In this document: positions 47,606 through 56,354 of the stretch, one piece after another | Layout: each line of letters opens with the position of its first letter | Position numbering within the stretch: position 1 is the stretch's first letter | Assembly (NCBI RefSeq): GCF_014192155.1 | Contig: NZ_JACHXO010000002.1 | Coordinates: 558,001-622,000 of the forward strand | DNA length: 64,000 nt | Direction of reading: 5' to 3' | Source of the DNA: Roseateles terrae | GTDB lineage: Bacteria > Pseudomonadota > Gammaproteobacteria > Burkholderiales > Burkholderiaceae_C | Notes under the pieces: generated by a model | Told to the model about the DNA's origin: nothing | Seen by the model: only the letters and a program-made list of their open reading frames with translations | Databases searched by the model: none | Translations under genes and position numbers: made by a program

Positions 47606-48949
47606 TCAGCGGGCGGCGGGACGGCGGGGTGGCGCGGTCGGTGATGACGGCTGCGTTGGTGGTGCCGCTGTTGCCGCCGTTGCCGCTGTTGCCGGCTGCG
47701 ACGAGGCCGCCGAGGCAACAGATGGAGCTGATTGCGCTGACTGCGCAGCTTGTGCCAGCGCCGCGGCGACAGCGGACAGCCGCTGAAGATCCCGGCGAAT
47801 GGCCTCCGGGGTCGCTCCCGACTGCGCCCGCGCTGACAGCGCCGCCAGTGCGTCACTGAGCGCCGACGCATCCTGCGCCAGTTGGGTCATATCCCCCGGC
47901 ATGCTGCCCGACGGCAGGGGCTGATCAAATCGGGCCAGCTGTTCCAGGCGCGCCGGCAACGCCGACTGGCCCAGCACCGCCTCGAGCCGTTGCCGCTGCT
48001 GCTGGTGATGCCAGCTCGGGCCCAGCGCGCCACGGTCGGCCATCAGCTGGCTGAGCCGCGCATGCGCCGCCGCCTGGACGGCGCGCGACTGCAGCGCTTC
48101 GCCCAGCGCCAGCGCTTCCTGCGCATGGACCAGGGACTCTTCGTCCTGCAGCTCGCTCAGCAGCAGCAGGCACTGCGCCTGCAGCCAGCGATAGTCACAG
48201 CGACGCGCCAGTTGCAAAGACGCGCGGGCAAGCAGCAGCGCCTGGCCGGGATCGCCGCTGTCACGGGCGCCCCGGGCGCGGTGCCAGCCGGTCTCGGCCT
48301 CGTAATCGCGATGTCCGGCTTGACGGGCTGCGCGCTGCGCCTGGTCCAGCAAGGGAATGGCTGCTTCAGGCCCCACCGTGGCACGACTGGCCGCCGCCCG
48401 GTTCAGGCCGATCTTGGCGCGCAGGTAGGCGTCACCGCTCAAACCCGGATAGTGGCGCTCTGCCTGGTCCAGCACCCGGCCGCCGCGCGCCCAGTCGCCG
48501 ACCGCAAAACACAGATGGGCCAGACCGATGCGGGCCAGACACGCCCATCGGGTGTCGTCGCGGGTCAGCTCCAGCGTCTGGCTCCAGGCATTGCAGGCCT
48601 GCAGGTAGTCGCCGCGCTGGTAATGCAGCCGGCCCAGCGCTTCACTGAGTTCCGCCGCCTGTTCCCGCGCGGCAACGTCCGCCCGATGCTGCGCCCGGTC
48701 GAGCGCCGATGCGAGGGCTGCTTCCAGCGCCCCTTGCAGCTCGGGCCCGCGGCCGCAGCGTTCCAGAATGAAAAACAGGCCCAGCAGGGCCTGATCCGGC
48801 GGGTCTTCCCCGCCGTGGTTCACCACCCGCTGCAGCACTGGCAGGGCCAGCGCGGGGCGGCGCATCAGCAGGCGCTCCCACCGGGCCGCGTCCCGGCCGG
48901 TGGATGCGACGGACGCACCCACCTTCAGGGACGGCGATGGCACCGGCAT
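47606..48949 (-). CDS. TPR-repeat hypothetical protein
   Basis: A 447-residue soluble protein without signal peptide. Most of it (about residues 20-330) is helical repeat sequence with TPR-like Ala/Leu/Tyr patterns, for example LSEALGRLHYQRGDYLQACNAW and ARIGLAHLCFAVGDWARG. The last 60 residues are an Ala/Ser/Pro tail. It probably binds another protein. The stop is four bases from the convergent giant gene and its start is 18 bases after aspS, so it may be the last gene of the aspS transcript; its repeat style resembles the TPR part of the diguanylate cyclase at 22.7 kb. Confidence 0.7.
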   Translation of the reverse strand: MPVPSPSLKVGASVASTGRDAARWERLLMRRPALALPVLQRVVNHGGEDPPDQALLGLFFILERCGRGPELQGALEAALASALDRAQHRADVAAREQAAELSEALGRLHYQRGDYLQACNAWSQTLELTRDDTRWACLARIGLAHLCFAVGDWARGGRVLDQAERHYPGLSGDAYLRAKIGLNRAAASRATVGPEAAIPLLDQAQRAARQAGHRDYEAETGWHRARGARDSGDPGQALLLARASLQLARRCDYRWLQAQCLLLLSELQDEESLVHAQEALALGEALQSRAVQAAAHARLSQLMADRGALGPSWHHQQQRQRLEAVLGQSALPARLEQLARFDQPLPSGSMPGDMTQLAQDASALSDALAALSARAQSGATPEAIRRDLQRLSAVAAALAQAAQSAQSAPSVASAASSQPATAATAATAAPPTQPSSPTAPPRRPAAR

Positions 48950-48967
48950 GCAGGCCCGCCGACGGGC

Positions 48968-50761
48968 TTACTCAGCCGCCGCTGCCGGGTTGCGCAGGCG
49001 GATGTGCAGCTCGCGCAGCTGCTTTTCATCCACGAACGACGGTGCACCGGTCAGCAGGCACTGGGCACGCTGGGTCTTGGGGAAGGCGATGACGTCGCGG
49101 ATGGATTCCGCCTTGGTCATCAGCGTCACCAGACGGTCCAGGCCGAAGGCCAGGCCACCGTGCGGAGGCGCGCCGTATTGCAGGGCGTCCAGCAGGAAGC
49201 CGAACTTGATGCGCTGCTCTTCGGGGCTGATGTTCAGGGCCTCGAAGACCTTGGCCTGCACATCGGCGCGGTGGATACGCACCGAGCCGCCGCCCAGTTC
49301 CCAGCCGTTGAGCACCATGTCGTAGGCCTTGGCGATGCAGGCGCCCGGGTCGGTGACCATCAGGTCCTCATGGCCGTCCTTCGGCGCGGTGAACGGATGG
49401 TGCACCGCCGCCCAGCGGTTGTTTTCTTCGTCCTGCTCGAACATCGGGAAGTCCACCACCCACAGCGGCGCCCAGCGGTCTTCGAACAGGCCGCTGGTCT
49501 TGCCGAATTCGCTGTGGCCCACCTTCAGGCGCAGCGCGCCGATGGCATCGTTCACCACCTTGGCCTTGTCGGCACCGAAGAAGATCAGGTCGCCGTCCTG
49601 CGCGCCGGTGCGGGCCAGGATGTCGGCCACGGCCTTGTCGTGCAGGTTCTTGACGATCGGCGACTGCAGGCCTTCGCGGCCCTTGGCCACTTCATTGACC
49701 TTGATCCAGGCCAGGCCCTTGGCACCGTAGATCTTGACGAACTCGGTGTAGCTGTCGATCTCGCCTCGGCTCAGCTGGGCACCGCCCGGCACGCGCAGCG
49801 CGACCACACGGCCACCGGGGGTCGTGGCAGGGCCGGAGAAGACCTTGAAGTCCACATCGCCCATCACGTCGGTCAGCTCGGTGAATTCGAGCTTCACCCG
49901 CAGGTCCGGCTTGTCGGAACCGAAGCGGAACATCGCCTCGGCATACTTCATCACCGGGTAGTCGCCCAGCTCGACATTCAGTGCCTTGCGGAAGACATGA
50001 CGGATCATGCCTTCGAACATGGCCCGAATCTCTTCTTCGGTCAGGAAGCTGGTTTCGATATCGATCTGGGTGAATTCGGGCTGGCGGTCGGCGCGCAGGT
50101 CTTCGTCCCGGAAGCACTTGGTGATCTGGTAGTAGCGGTCGAAACCGGCCACCATCAGCAGCTGCTTGAACAGCTGGGGCGATTGCGGCAGCGCGAAGAA
50201 CATGCCGTCATGCACACGCGAGGGCACCAGGTAGTCGCGCGCGCCCTCGGGCGTGCTCTTGGTCAGCATCGGGGTTTCGATGTCGACAAAGCCATGCTCG
50301 TCCAGGAACTTGCGCGCTTCCATCGCCACGCGATAGCGCAGCATCAGGTTGTTCTGCATGTACGGACGGCGCAGGTCCAGCACGCGGTGCGTCAGGCGGG
50401 TGGTTTCGGAGATGTTCTCGTCATCCAGCGGGAACGGGGGCGTCACCGACGGGTTCAGCACTTCCAGCTCGTGGCACAGCACTTCCACCTTGCCGCTGAC
50501 CAGGTTGCCGTTTTCGGTACCGGCCGGACGCGCGCGCACCTTGCCCACCAGCTTCAGGCAGAACTCGTTGCGCACGCCTTCCGCCACCTTGAACATTTCG
50601 GGGCGGTCGGGGTCGCAGACGATCTGCACCAGACCTTCACGGTCGCGCAGGTCGATGAAGATCACACCGCCGTGGTCGCGGCGACGATGGGCCCAGCCCA
50701 TCAGGGTCACGGTTTGATCCAGCAGCTTTTCGCTGACTTGGCCGGCATAACAGGTACGCAT
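48968..50761 (-). CDS. aspS: Aspartyl-tRNA synthetase
   Basis: A 597-residue class II synthetase of bacterial type, charging tRNA-Asp (and tRNA-Asn if the enzyme is non-discriminating). The N-terminal OB-fold anticodon domain (about 1-110) precedes motif 2 ([18 protein letters not shown]) and motif 3 ([13 protein letters not shown]), with the bacterial GAD insertion between. GGAGAG before the ATG supports the start. It lies in the fmdB-DUF502-aspS order common in Burkholderiales. About 130 bases separate it from DUF502. Confidence 0.97.
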   Translation of the reverse strand: MRTCYAGQVSEKLLDQTVTLMGWAHRRRDHGGVIFIDLRDREGLVQIVCDPDRPEMFKVAEGVRNEFCLKLVGKVRARPAGTENGNLVSGKVEVLCHELEVLNPSVTPPFPLDDENISETTRLTHRVLDLRRPYMQNNLMLRYRVAMEARKFLDEHGFVDIETPMLTKSTPEGARDYLVPSRVHDGMFFALPQSPQLFKQLLMVAGFDRYYQITKCFRDEDLRADRQPEFTQIDIETSFLTEEEIRAMFEGMIRHVFRKALNVELGDYPVMKYAEAMFRFGSDKPDLRVKLEFTELTDVMGDVDFKVFSGPATTPGGRVVALRVPGGAQLSRGEIDSYTEFVKIYGAKGLAWIKVNEVAKGREGLQSPIVKNLHDKAVADILARTGAQDGDLIFFGADKAKVVNDAIGALRLKVGHSEFGKTSGLFEDRWAPLWVVDFPMFEQDEENNRWAAVHHPFTAPKDGHEDLMVTDPGACIAKAYDMVLNGWELGGGSVRIHRADVQAKVFEALNISPEEQRIKFGFLLDALQYGAPPHGGLAFGLDRLVTLMTKAESIRDVIAFPKTQRAQCLLTGAPSFVDEKQLRELHIRLRNPAAAAE

Positions 50762-50894
50762 GGAAACTCTCCGGAAATCGGGTGTCGACGGGGCACGCTC
50801 ACAGGGGCGCGCACCCTAAAAAAAGGGTCTGATGGGCACTGGCGGGGCCTGGACGACCCTCAGGGCTGAGCGCTTGCCGAGGCGCTCAACCCGG

Positions 50895-51584
50895 TCAATT
50901 TCGGGCGCTCTCCGGGGCGGCGGGCAGCGTGACCGGGTGGGTGCCCTCCCCGGGCGCAGGCGCCACCACGCCCATGGAGATGATGTACTTCAGGGCTTCG
51001 TCCACGCTCATGGCCAGCGGCCTCAGCTGCGCGCGGGGCATCATCAGGAAGAAACCGGACGTGGGATTGGGGGTGGTGGGCACGTACAGGCTCACGTGCT
51101 CGTCCGCCGCGGCGCCACTGAGGGTGCCGAGCTGGTCCGCCACTTCGCCGGCCGGCTTGCCGGTGACAAAGGCGATGGTCCAGGAATGCGGATGGGGATA
51201 GGGCACCAGCACGGCTTCGCGGAATGCGTTGCCGCTGGAAGAGAACAGGGTGTCCGAGACCTGCTTGACCGAGCTGTAGATGCTCTTGACGATGGGGATC
51301 TTGTAGAGCAGCCGATCCCACTGATGCAGCCACCACTGGCCGAACATGTTGGCAACGAACATGCCGGTGAGCATCAGTGCACCCACCAGCACCACCACGC
51401 CCAGGCCCGGCACGTCGTGCAGGTCGCGCACCGAGGCGCTGGCCGATGCCGGCAGCACCGCGCCCACCGCCGAGAGCAGCCAGGCGAAGACGCCGTTGAT
51501 GATGCCCAGCACCCACAGCAGCACCCAGATGGTGATCGCCAGGGGCAGCCAGACCAGCAGGCCGGTGATGATGTACTTTCTCAT
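50895..51584 (-). CDS. DUF502 membrane protein
   Basis: A 229-residue DUF502 family protein. Two transmembrane segments (about residues 5-27 and 53-75) are followed by the conserved PIVKSIYSSVKQVSDTLF and FVTGKPAGEVAD, and a C-terminal domain with PTTPNPTSGFFLMMPR. The function is not established; plant relatives are involved in membrane and mitotic processes. It lies between fmdB (21-base gap) and aspS, as in related genomes. Confidence 0.88.
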   Translation of the reverse strand: MRKYIITGLLVWLPLAITIWVLLWVLGIINGVFAWLLSAVGAVLPASASASVRDLHDVPGLGVVVLVGALMLTGMFVANMFGQWWLHQWDRLLYKIPIVKSIYSSVKQVSDTLFSSSGNAFREAVLVPYPHPHSWTIAFVTGKPAGEVADQLGTLSGAAADEHVSLYVPTTPNPTSGFFLMMPRAQLRPLAMSVDEALKYIISMGVVAPAPGEGTHPVTLPAAPESARN

Positions 51585-51605
51585 GCCTGGGTCCGGCCTT
51601 GTCGG

Positions 51606-51983
51606 TCAGTGGCAGGCGCAGCCGCCGCCACAGGAGGTGCCGGAAGATCCGGAGGAGCCCGACGACGATTCGCCGCCGCCACTGTTGCTGGCGGTGGAGG
51701 AACCGGTGTCCGCCGAAGTGGATCCGGCCGCCGCGGCACCGGCACCGGCACCGGCACCAGCACCAGCACCGGCGGCCGCGGGTGCACTGGTGCCCCCCGA
51801 GCCGCCGCGGAAGTCAGTGACATACCAGCCCGAGCCCTTGAGCTGGAAGCCGGCGGCCGTGACCTGTTTGCTGAAGGATTCCGCGCCGCAGGCCGGGCAG
51901 GTGGTCAGCGGAGCATCGGACAGCTTCTGCAGCACGTCCTTCGCGTGGCCGCAGATGCCGCAACGGTAAGCGTAGATCGGCAT
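51606..51983 (-). CDS. FmdB-family zinc-ribbon protein
   Basis: A 125-residue FmdB-family protein. The N-terminal MPIYAYRCGICGHAKD and CPACG give a Cys4 zinc ribbon in the first 35 residues; FQLKGSGWYVTDFRGG is also typical. The rest is an Ala/Gly then Ser/Gly-rich tail ending in CGGGCACH, a possible second metal site. The start at 51983 removes an unrelated upstream extension. Likely a putative regulatory or metal-binding protein; first gene of the fmdB-DUF502-aspS operon. Confidence 0.88.
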   Translation of the reverse strand: MPIYAYRCGICGHAKDVLQKLSDAPLTTCPACGAESFSKQVTAAGFQLKGSGWYVTDFRGGSGGTSAPAAAGAGAGAGAGAGAAAAGSTSADTGSSTASNSGGGESSSGSSGSSGTSCGGGCACH

Positions 51984-52102
51984 GGTATCGCCCTGGGTCA
52001 AAAACCCGAAATTATATAGAGGAGCGGCGGCCCGCCTTCGGGCGGGGCCGCTTGCAGTGCCCGAAGCGCCGGCCAAAGCGGTGCCGCCGTGGCGCTTTCG
52101 CC

Positions 52103-53536
52103 TCAGATCTTGTGGTGGGATCCGTGCGAGTTGCGGATCGCCTGCGGGCCCAGGGAGCCGATCAGCATGCCGGCGAAAGCCGCCAGGAAGCCGGCCAACT
52201 GGGCCGGGAACTGTTCGCCGGCCGGCGTCAGCAGGAACAGCAACCAGGCCACCACCCCCAAAGCGATGGCGAACAGCGCGCCCTGCGTCGTGGCCCGCTT
52301 CCAGTACAGGCCGAACACCAGCGGCACAAAGGCCCCGACCAGGGTGATCTGGTAGGCCGCCGACACCATTTCATAAATGGACGTGCCCTGCAGCGCGATC
52401 GCATACCCGCAGACGCAGACCGAGAAGATCAGCACCGCGATCCGCATGGTGCGCAATTCCTGCTTATCCGACACCCGCGGGAAGAACTGACGCCAGATAT
52501 TTTCCACAAAGGTCACGGAGGGGGCCAGCAAGGTGGCTGACGCGGTGGACTTCAGCGCGGACAGCAGGGCCCCGAAGAACAGCACCTGCATCACGAACGG
52601 CATGCGCTCGATCACCAGCGTGGGAATCACCTTCTGCGGATCTTCGGCAATCAGCTGTTTGGCCTCGTCCGGCATGATGATCAGCGCGCTGACCACGATG
52701 AACATCGGCACGAAGGCGAACAGGATGTAGCAAAGGCCCCCGATCACCGGGCCGCGGGTGGCGGCACGCTCGTCCTTGGCGGACATCACCCGCTGGAAGA
52801 CGTCCTGCTGGGGGATGGATCCCAGCATCATGGTGATGGCGGCGCCCACGAAAAACACCACATCATGGAAGGTGGGCTCGGGCAGGAACTTGAACATGTC
52901 CTGGCTGGTGGCCAGCGCAATGACCTTGTCGGCCCCGCCGGCCTTGTCGGCGGCGAACCACGCAATGATGGACAGTCCCACCACCAGGATGATCATCTGG
53001 ATGAAGTCCGTCACCGCCACCGACCACATGCCGCCGAACAGCGTGTAGGCCAGGATGGACGCGGTGCCGATGACCATGCCCACCGGGATGGAGATGGCCC
53101 CGCCGGACAGCAGGTTGAACACCAGCCCCAGGGCGGTGACCTGCGCGGACACCCAGCCCAGGTAGGACAGGATGATGATGAAACTGCAGATCACCTCCAC
53201 CACCCGGCCGTAGCGCTCGCGGTAGTAGTCGCTGATGGTCAGCAGGGTCATGCGGTAGAGCTTGGCCGCGAAGAACAGGCCCACCAGGATCAGGCAGGAG
53301 CCCGCCCCGAACGGGTCTTCCACCACCCCGTTCAGTCCGGTTTGGACAAATTTCGCGGGGATGCCCAGCACCGTTTCAGAGCCAAACCAGGTGGCGAAGG
53401 TGGTGGTGATGATCATCACCAGCGGCAGATGACGCCCGGCGATCGCGAAGTCGGCCGTGTTTTTCACCCGCTTGGCGGCCCAAAGGCCGATGGCGATGGT
53501 GACAAGCAGGTAAAGGATGACCAGGGTCAAAAGCAT
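52103..53536 (-). CDS. Sodium:solute symporter family protein
   Basis: A 477-residue SSS-family transporter with about thirteen transmembrane segments. Characteristic parts are the N-terminal FAIAGRHLPLVMIITTTFATWFG, the YTLFGGMWSVAVTDFIQ region and GSIPQQDVFQRVMSAKDE. Family members carry proline, pantothenate, sugars or acids with sodium; the substrate here cannot be read from sequence. AAGG lies about eight bases before the ATG. It is monocistronic, roughly 120 bases upstream of fmdB on the same strand. Confidence 0.88.
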   Translation of the reverse strand: MLLTLVILYLLVTIAIGLWAAKRVKNTADFAIAGRHLPLVMIITTTFATWFGSETVLGIPAKFVQTGLNGVVEDPFGAGSCLILVGLFFAAKLYRMTLLTISDYYRERYGRVVEVICSFIIILSYLGWVSAQVTALGLVFNLLSGGAISIPVGMVIGTASILAYTLFGGMWSVAVTDFIQMIILVVGLSIIAWFAADKAGGADKVIALATSQDMFKFLPEPTFHDVVFFVGAAITMMLGSIPQQDVFQRVMSAKDERAATRGPVIGGLCYILFAFVPMFIVVSALIIMPDEAKQLIAEDPQKVIPTLVIERMPFVMQVLFFGALLSALKSTASATLLAPSVTFVENIWRQFFPRVSDKQELRTMRIAVLIFSVCVCGYAIALQGTSIYEMVSAAYQITLVGAFVPLVFGLYWKRATTQGALFAIALGVVAWLLFLLTPAGEQFPAQLAGFLAAFAGMLIGSLGPQAIRNSHGSHHKI

Positions 53537-53729
53537 GGCGTCGGCCTTGGGAACTTTCGCGGGGATGCGGGGTTTGAAAAAGCGCGCGGATTATCCCTGG
53601 ATCGGCGCCCCTCCCCCTTCGGGTCTGCCCGAATTCATCGAACTTGCCACGAAACCGAGGTCACTGATCGGGACCAGGGCGCGCGCTCAGGGCACTGACA
53701 AATTCATTCTTTATCGAACAGGAGTTCCC
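53537..53729. promoter_or_regulatory. Divergent promoter region before T3SS operon
   Basis: About 190 bases between the symporter and the first T3SS-region gene. It ends in an AT-rich stretch (53698-53720) and AGGAG. I looked for a TTCGC-N15-TTCGC PIP box and found none. Confidence 0.4.
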
Positions 53730-53960
53730 ATGGCGGGATCAATTTTGGGTGGCATGGGCGGAGGCGGCGGTATGGCCGCCTTCCAGTCACAGCAGAACCA
53801 GCAGCAACTGGACATGGCCTCGGCCATGTCCAGCGCTCAAAACACGCAGACCATGGTTCAAAAGATGATGGAAGAGGCGAACCAAAAACGCACCACCGCG
53901 ATGATCGAGAAGACGCAGTACTACAGCCACCTGCCGGACAAGATCAACCTCGGCCAGTGA
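53730..53960 (+). CDS. Small Gly/Gln/Met-rich protein, candidate T3SS filament subunit
   Basis: A 76-residue protein with no signal peptide. A Gly-rich start (GSILGGMGGGGG) leads to a Gln/Met/Ala-rich, likely all-helical middle and a C-terminus ending SHLPDKINLGQ. AGGAG sits seven bases before the ATG. The size, helical composition, lack of Cys and position at the head of the T3SS operon fit a needle or Hrp-pilus subunit, but I see no diagnostic motif. The assignment is inference only; a secreted accessory protein or chaperone remains possible. Confidence 0.6.
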   Translation: MAGSILGGMGGGGGMAAFQSQQNQQQLDMASAMSSAQNTQTMVQKMMEEANQKRTTAMIEKTQYYSHLPDKINLGQ

Positions 53961-54049
53961 CCGGCCCTGCGTTCATTGTTCCGCTTGGTTTCCTCTTCCA
54001 AGTTTCCGTTTTTCACTCCCATTCATTTCACTGACAAGGACAGCACATC

Positions 54050-54265
54050 ATGTCTGGAAGCACCCCTCAAGTTCACTATCACATGGAATCTCATCAGCCC
54101 CACATGCAGTGCATGGGCGGCGGCATGGGCAGCGGCTTCGGTCGCAGCATGATGGCCGGCATGATGGCCGGCATCGGCGGCGGCATGGCCAGCGGCCTGA
54201 TGAGCAGCATGATGGGCTTCCCTCCCTTCGGCATGGGCTTCGGCCGCTATCCCGGCTTCTTCTGA
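54050..54265 (+). CDS. Small Met/Gly-rich protein
   Basis: A 71-residue protein: a His/Met/Gln-rich first quarter (VHYHMESHQPHMQCMGGG), then alternating Met-Gly-Ser hydrophobic stretches (SMMAGMMAGIGGG) and a Gly/Phe/Pro end. AAGGA lies nine bases before the ATG and a strong terminator follows directly, so it seems a real, well-expressed small gene. The composition could mean metal binding or a membrane-active peptide; no family is recognised. Confidence 0.6.
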   Translation: MSGSTPQVHYHMESHQPHMQCMGGGMGSGFGRSMMAGMMAGIGGGMASGLMSSMMGFPPFGMGFGRYPGFF

Positions 54266-54273
54266 AGCTCCTG

Positions 54274-54315
54274 ACCCCGCCCCCATCCGTATGTGCCCCG
54301 GGGGCGGGGTTTTTT
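54274..54315 (+). terminator. Rho-independent terminator
   Basis: An ACCCCGCCCCC arm pairs with GGGGGCGGGGT across a loop of about 15 bases, followed by six Ts. It separates the two small genes from the main sctI-U operon, implying partial termination or a separate promoter for the latter. Confidence 0.9.
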
Positions 54316-54384
54316 CATTCCCTTGATCTGCAGGACGTCTCACACGTCCTCTGGCGCCTTCCGCAGGCGCACCCAGGAGTTCCC

Positions 54385-54957
54385 ATGACCACCGTTGAAC
54401 GAGAACGCGGCGCCCATGACGCCGACGGCCCGACCCTGGACGGCCCGGACGCGCAGAAGCGTCTGTGCATTGCCGCCCTGATGGATCGCCATCCCGAAAC
54501 CTTCAGCCGGCCCACCTCGGCCGCCACCTGGTCCGACTTCGTCGAGCAACTGTGCGTGCCGACCGAGCCGGAGTTGCTCACCCTGAACATGGCCATCGGC
54601 CGTCTGGTGCAGGTGATGCGCATTGCCCAGGAAGGCATTCCCGAGCCCGCCGACCTGGGTGCCATGCTGCAGCGTGCGGAACAGGAAGGCATGGGCGACC
54701 TGGAACCCGACACCGCCGTGCAGGCGCTGGCGGCCCCGGACGCCGCCCCGGACGACGTGCAGGTGATGGCCCGTGCGATGTCGCTCTACAAGAACTGCAT
54801 GGCCAATGGCGTGGCCCAGGGCGACGAAATCTCCAATGCCATCGACGCTGGCTTCGCCCACGTGCCGGTGACCAGCCCCTTCATGCAAAGCCTGGTGGAC
54901 ACCGCCAAGGAAGTGACCCTCATCGATGTGCGTTACGCCCTGGGTGTGCAGTCATGA
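54385..54957 (+). CDS. T3SS-operon protein of unknown function
   Basis: A 190-residue, acidic, mostly helical soluble protein upstream of sctI. Its second half contains AMSLYKNCMANGVAQGDEISNAIDAGFA and VDTAKEVTLIDVRYALG. It has no signal peptide. Its position ahead of the inner-rod gene matches that of hrpB1/hrpK-type genes in Hrp2 clusters, but I cannot confirm homology; a chaperone or gatekeeper-like role is equally possible. AGGAG precedes the ATG at 54385, and its stop overlaps the sctI start (ATGA). Confidence 0.65.
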   Translation: MTTVERERGAHDADGPTLDGPDAQKRLCIAALMDRHPETFSRPTSAATWSDFVEQLCVPTEPELLTLNMAIGRLVQVMRIAQEGIPEPADLGAMLQRAEQEGMGDLEPDTAVQALAAPDAAPDDVQVMARAMSLYKNCMANGVAQGDEISNAIDAGFAHVPVTSPFMQSLVDTAKEVTLIDVRYALGVQS

Positions 54958-55340
54958 ATCCGCTCGACTTCCCTTCCCGCCTGGTCCTGCCCGCGACGAC
55001 CGAGATGCCGTCGCGGATGCCTTCCGGCGCGTCGTCCGGTTTGGCCGGCAATGTCTCCGGCCGCTCTACGGGCCTTGGTGGTGCCGCAGGCATCGGCGGC
55101 AGCGCCGGTCGCACCCCCTTCTCGGAAGCGCTGGCCGACGTGTCGTCCATCGCCCGGGACATGACGGCTGAACGCGTCTCCATGGCCCATCAGTTGCGGC
55201 GCATCGTCCATACCGGCGACCTGCAGCAGATGCCCAAGCTCGTCATGCGCATCCAGGACGCCAATGCACGCCAGGACGTGATGGCGACCGTCCTCACCAA
55301 GACGACTTCTGGCATTGACCAGATCGTCAAGATGCAGTGA
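54954..55340 (+). CDS. sctI: T3SS inner-rod protein SctI
   Basis: A 128-residue protein with a Gly/Ser/Ala-rich first half and a helical C-terminus containing KLVMRIQDANARQDVMATVLT and ending GIDQIVKMQ, the pattern of YscI/HrpB2-type rod proteins, whose last residues are needed for polymerisation. It builds the rod or adaptor connecting export gate and needle. Overlaps at both ends (ATGA upstream, GTGA with sctJ), just before sctJ, support the call. Confidence 0.8.
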   Translation: MNPLDFPSRLVLPATTEMPSRMPSGASSGLAGNVSGRSTGLGGAAGIGGSAGRTPFSEALADVSSIARDMTAERVSMAHQLRRIVHTGDLQQMPKLVMRIQDANARQDVMATVLTKTTSGIDQIVKMQ

Positions 55341-56353
55341 ACGCCCTGACGCCTCAGCGCCGGTCCTTGCTGCGCGGCTCCCGCTGGCTGTCCACCACGG
55401 CCCTGGTGCTGGTGCTGGCCGGCTGCAATTCATCGTCCGAGCTGTACGGCGGCCTCAGTGAGCGAGACGCCAACGACATCACGGCCGCCTTGAGCGACCA
55501 CGGCATCCAGGCCAGCAAGTCCGCCCAGGGCAAGCAGATGTTTTCCGTCAGCGTGCCGACGTCTGATTTCAGCCGCTCGGTGGCGCTGCTGCATGCGGTG
55601 GGCCTGCCCAACAGCTCCTTCACCCGCATGGGCGACATCTTCAAGAAGGACGGGATGATCTCCACGCCGACCGAGGAGCGCGCCCGTTTCCTGTATGCGC
55701 TGTCGCAGGAGCTCGAAAGCACACTCTCCCAGATTGACGGCGTGGTGCTGGCCCGGGTGCATCCGGTGCTGCCGGAACGTGTTGTGCCCGGCGAACCGGT
55801 GCTGCCCAGTTCGTGCTCGGTGCTGATCAAACACATCCCGGGCTGGGATACAGCAGCCTATGAGACCCGCATCCGCAAGCTGGTGCTGGCCAGCATTCCC
55901 GGTCTGGCGGATACGCCGGAGAAAGTCGCGGTGGTGTTCGTACCCTCGGAGGCCTTGTCGCTGCGTCAGATGACCCGCGAGGCGATCGCGAGCGGCGGCC
56001 AGGGCGGCATGGCCGCGGGCGCCGCCGTCGCCGCGAGCCACGGGATCATCACCGGGGCATCGGCAGCGAACGCCGCCACCGGTGCGCCCCCCTCCACCAC
56101 CTCCATGATGGCCGGCGCCAACCTGTCGAGCGCGGCGGGTCTTCGTGCCGCCAATTCGTCAGGCGCCGGACACTGGCAGGGATGGCTGATCGGCCTCGCC
56201 GCCGTGATCATCGGCGTCGGCGGCCCGTCCGCCTGGCTGTGGTGGCATCGCCGCGCCGCCCGCGCCGTGTCATCGTCCGCCACCGCCGCCGCAGGCACCG
56301 CGTCGCGCGACGATGCCGCCGCGGCCTCAAGCGCCCGCGCCGAGGGCGTGTGA
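55337..56353 (+). CDS. sctJ: T3SS inner-membrane ring lipoprotein SctJ
   Basis: A 338-residue YscJ/HrcJ/FliF family protein. The lipobox VLAGC follows a short signal, and two ring-building domains follow: ELYGGLSERDANDITAAL and DGVVLARVHPVLPERV are classic segments. A C-terminal transmembrane helix (about 280-300) precedes a Ala/Arg tail, with an unusually long Ala/Gly/Ser linker (about 215-275). It forms the inner MS-type ring with SctD. The start is a GTG overlapping the sctI stop (GTGA). Confidence 0.92.
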   Translation: MNALTPQRRSLLRGSRWLSTTALVLVLAGCNSSSELYGGLSERDANDITAALSDHGIQASKSAQGKQMFSVSVPTSDFSRSVALLHAVGLPNSSFTRMGDIFKKDGMISTPTEERARFLYALSQELESTLSQIDGVVLARVHPVLPERVVPGEPVLPSSCSVLIKHIPGWDTAAYETRIRKLVLASIPGLADTPEKVAVVFVPSEALSLRQMTREAIASGGQGGMAAGAAVAASHGIITGASAANAATGAPPSTTSMMAGANLSSAAGLRAANSSGAGHWQGWLIGLAAVIIGVGGPSAWLWWHRRAARAVSSSATAAAGTASRDDAAAASSARAEGV

Positions 56354-56354
56354 G

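Noticed and set aside
50813-50828. Terminator between DUF502 and aspS
   Set aside because: ACCCT and AGGGT flank a run of A/T, but the stem is only five pairs and the loop consists of the T tract itself, so it is unlikely to act as a terminator.
47882-50869. A 995-residue plus-strand open frame over aspS and the TPR gene
   Set aside because: It runs antisense to aspS, whose motifs are unmistakable, and its composition is that of a shadow frame.
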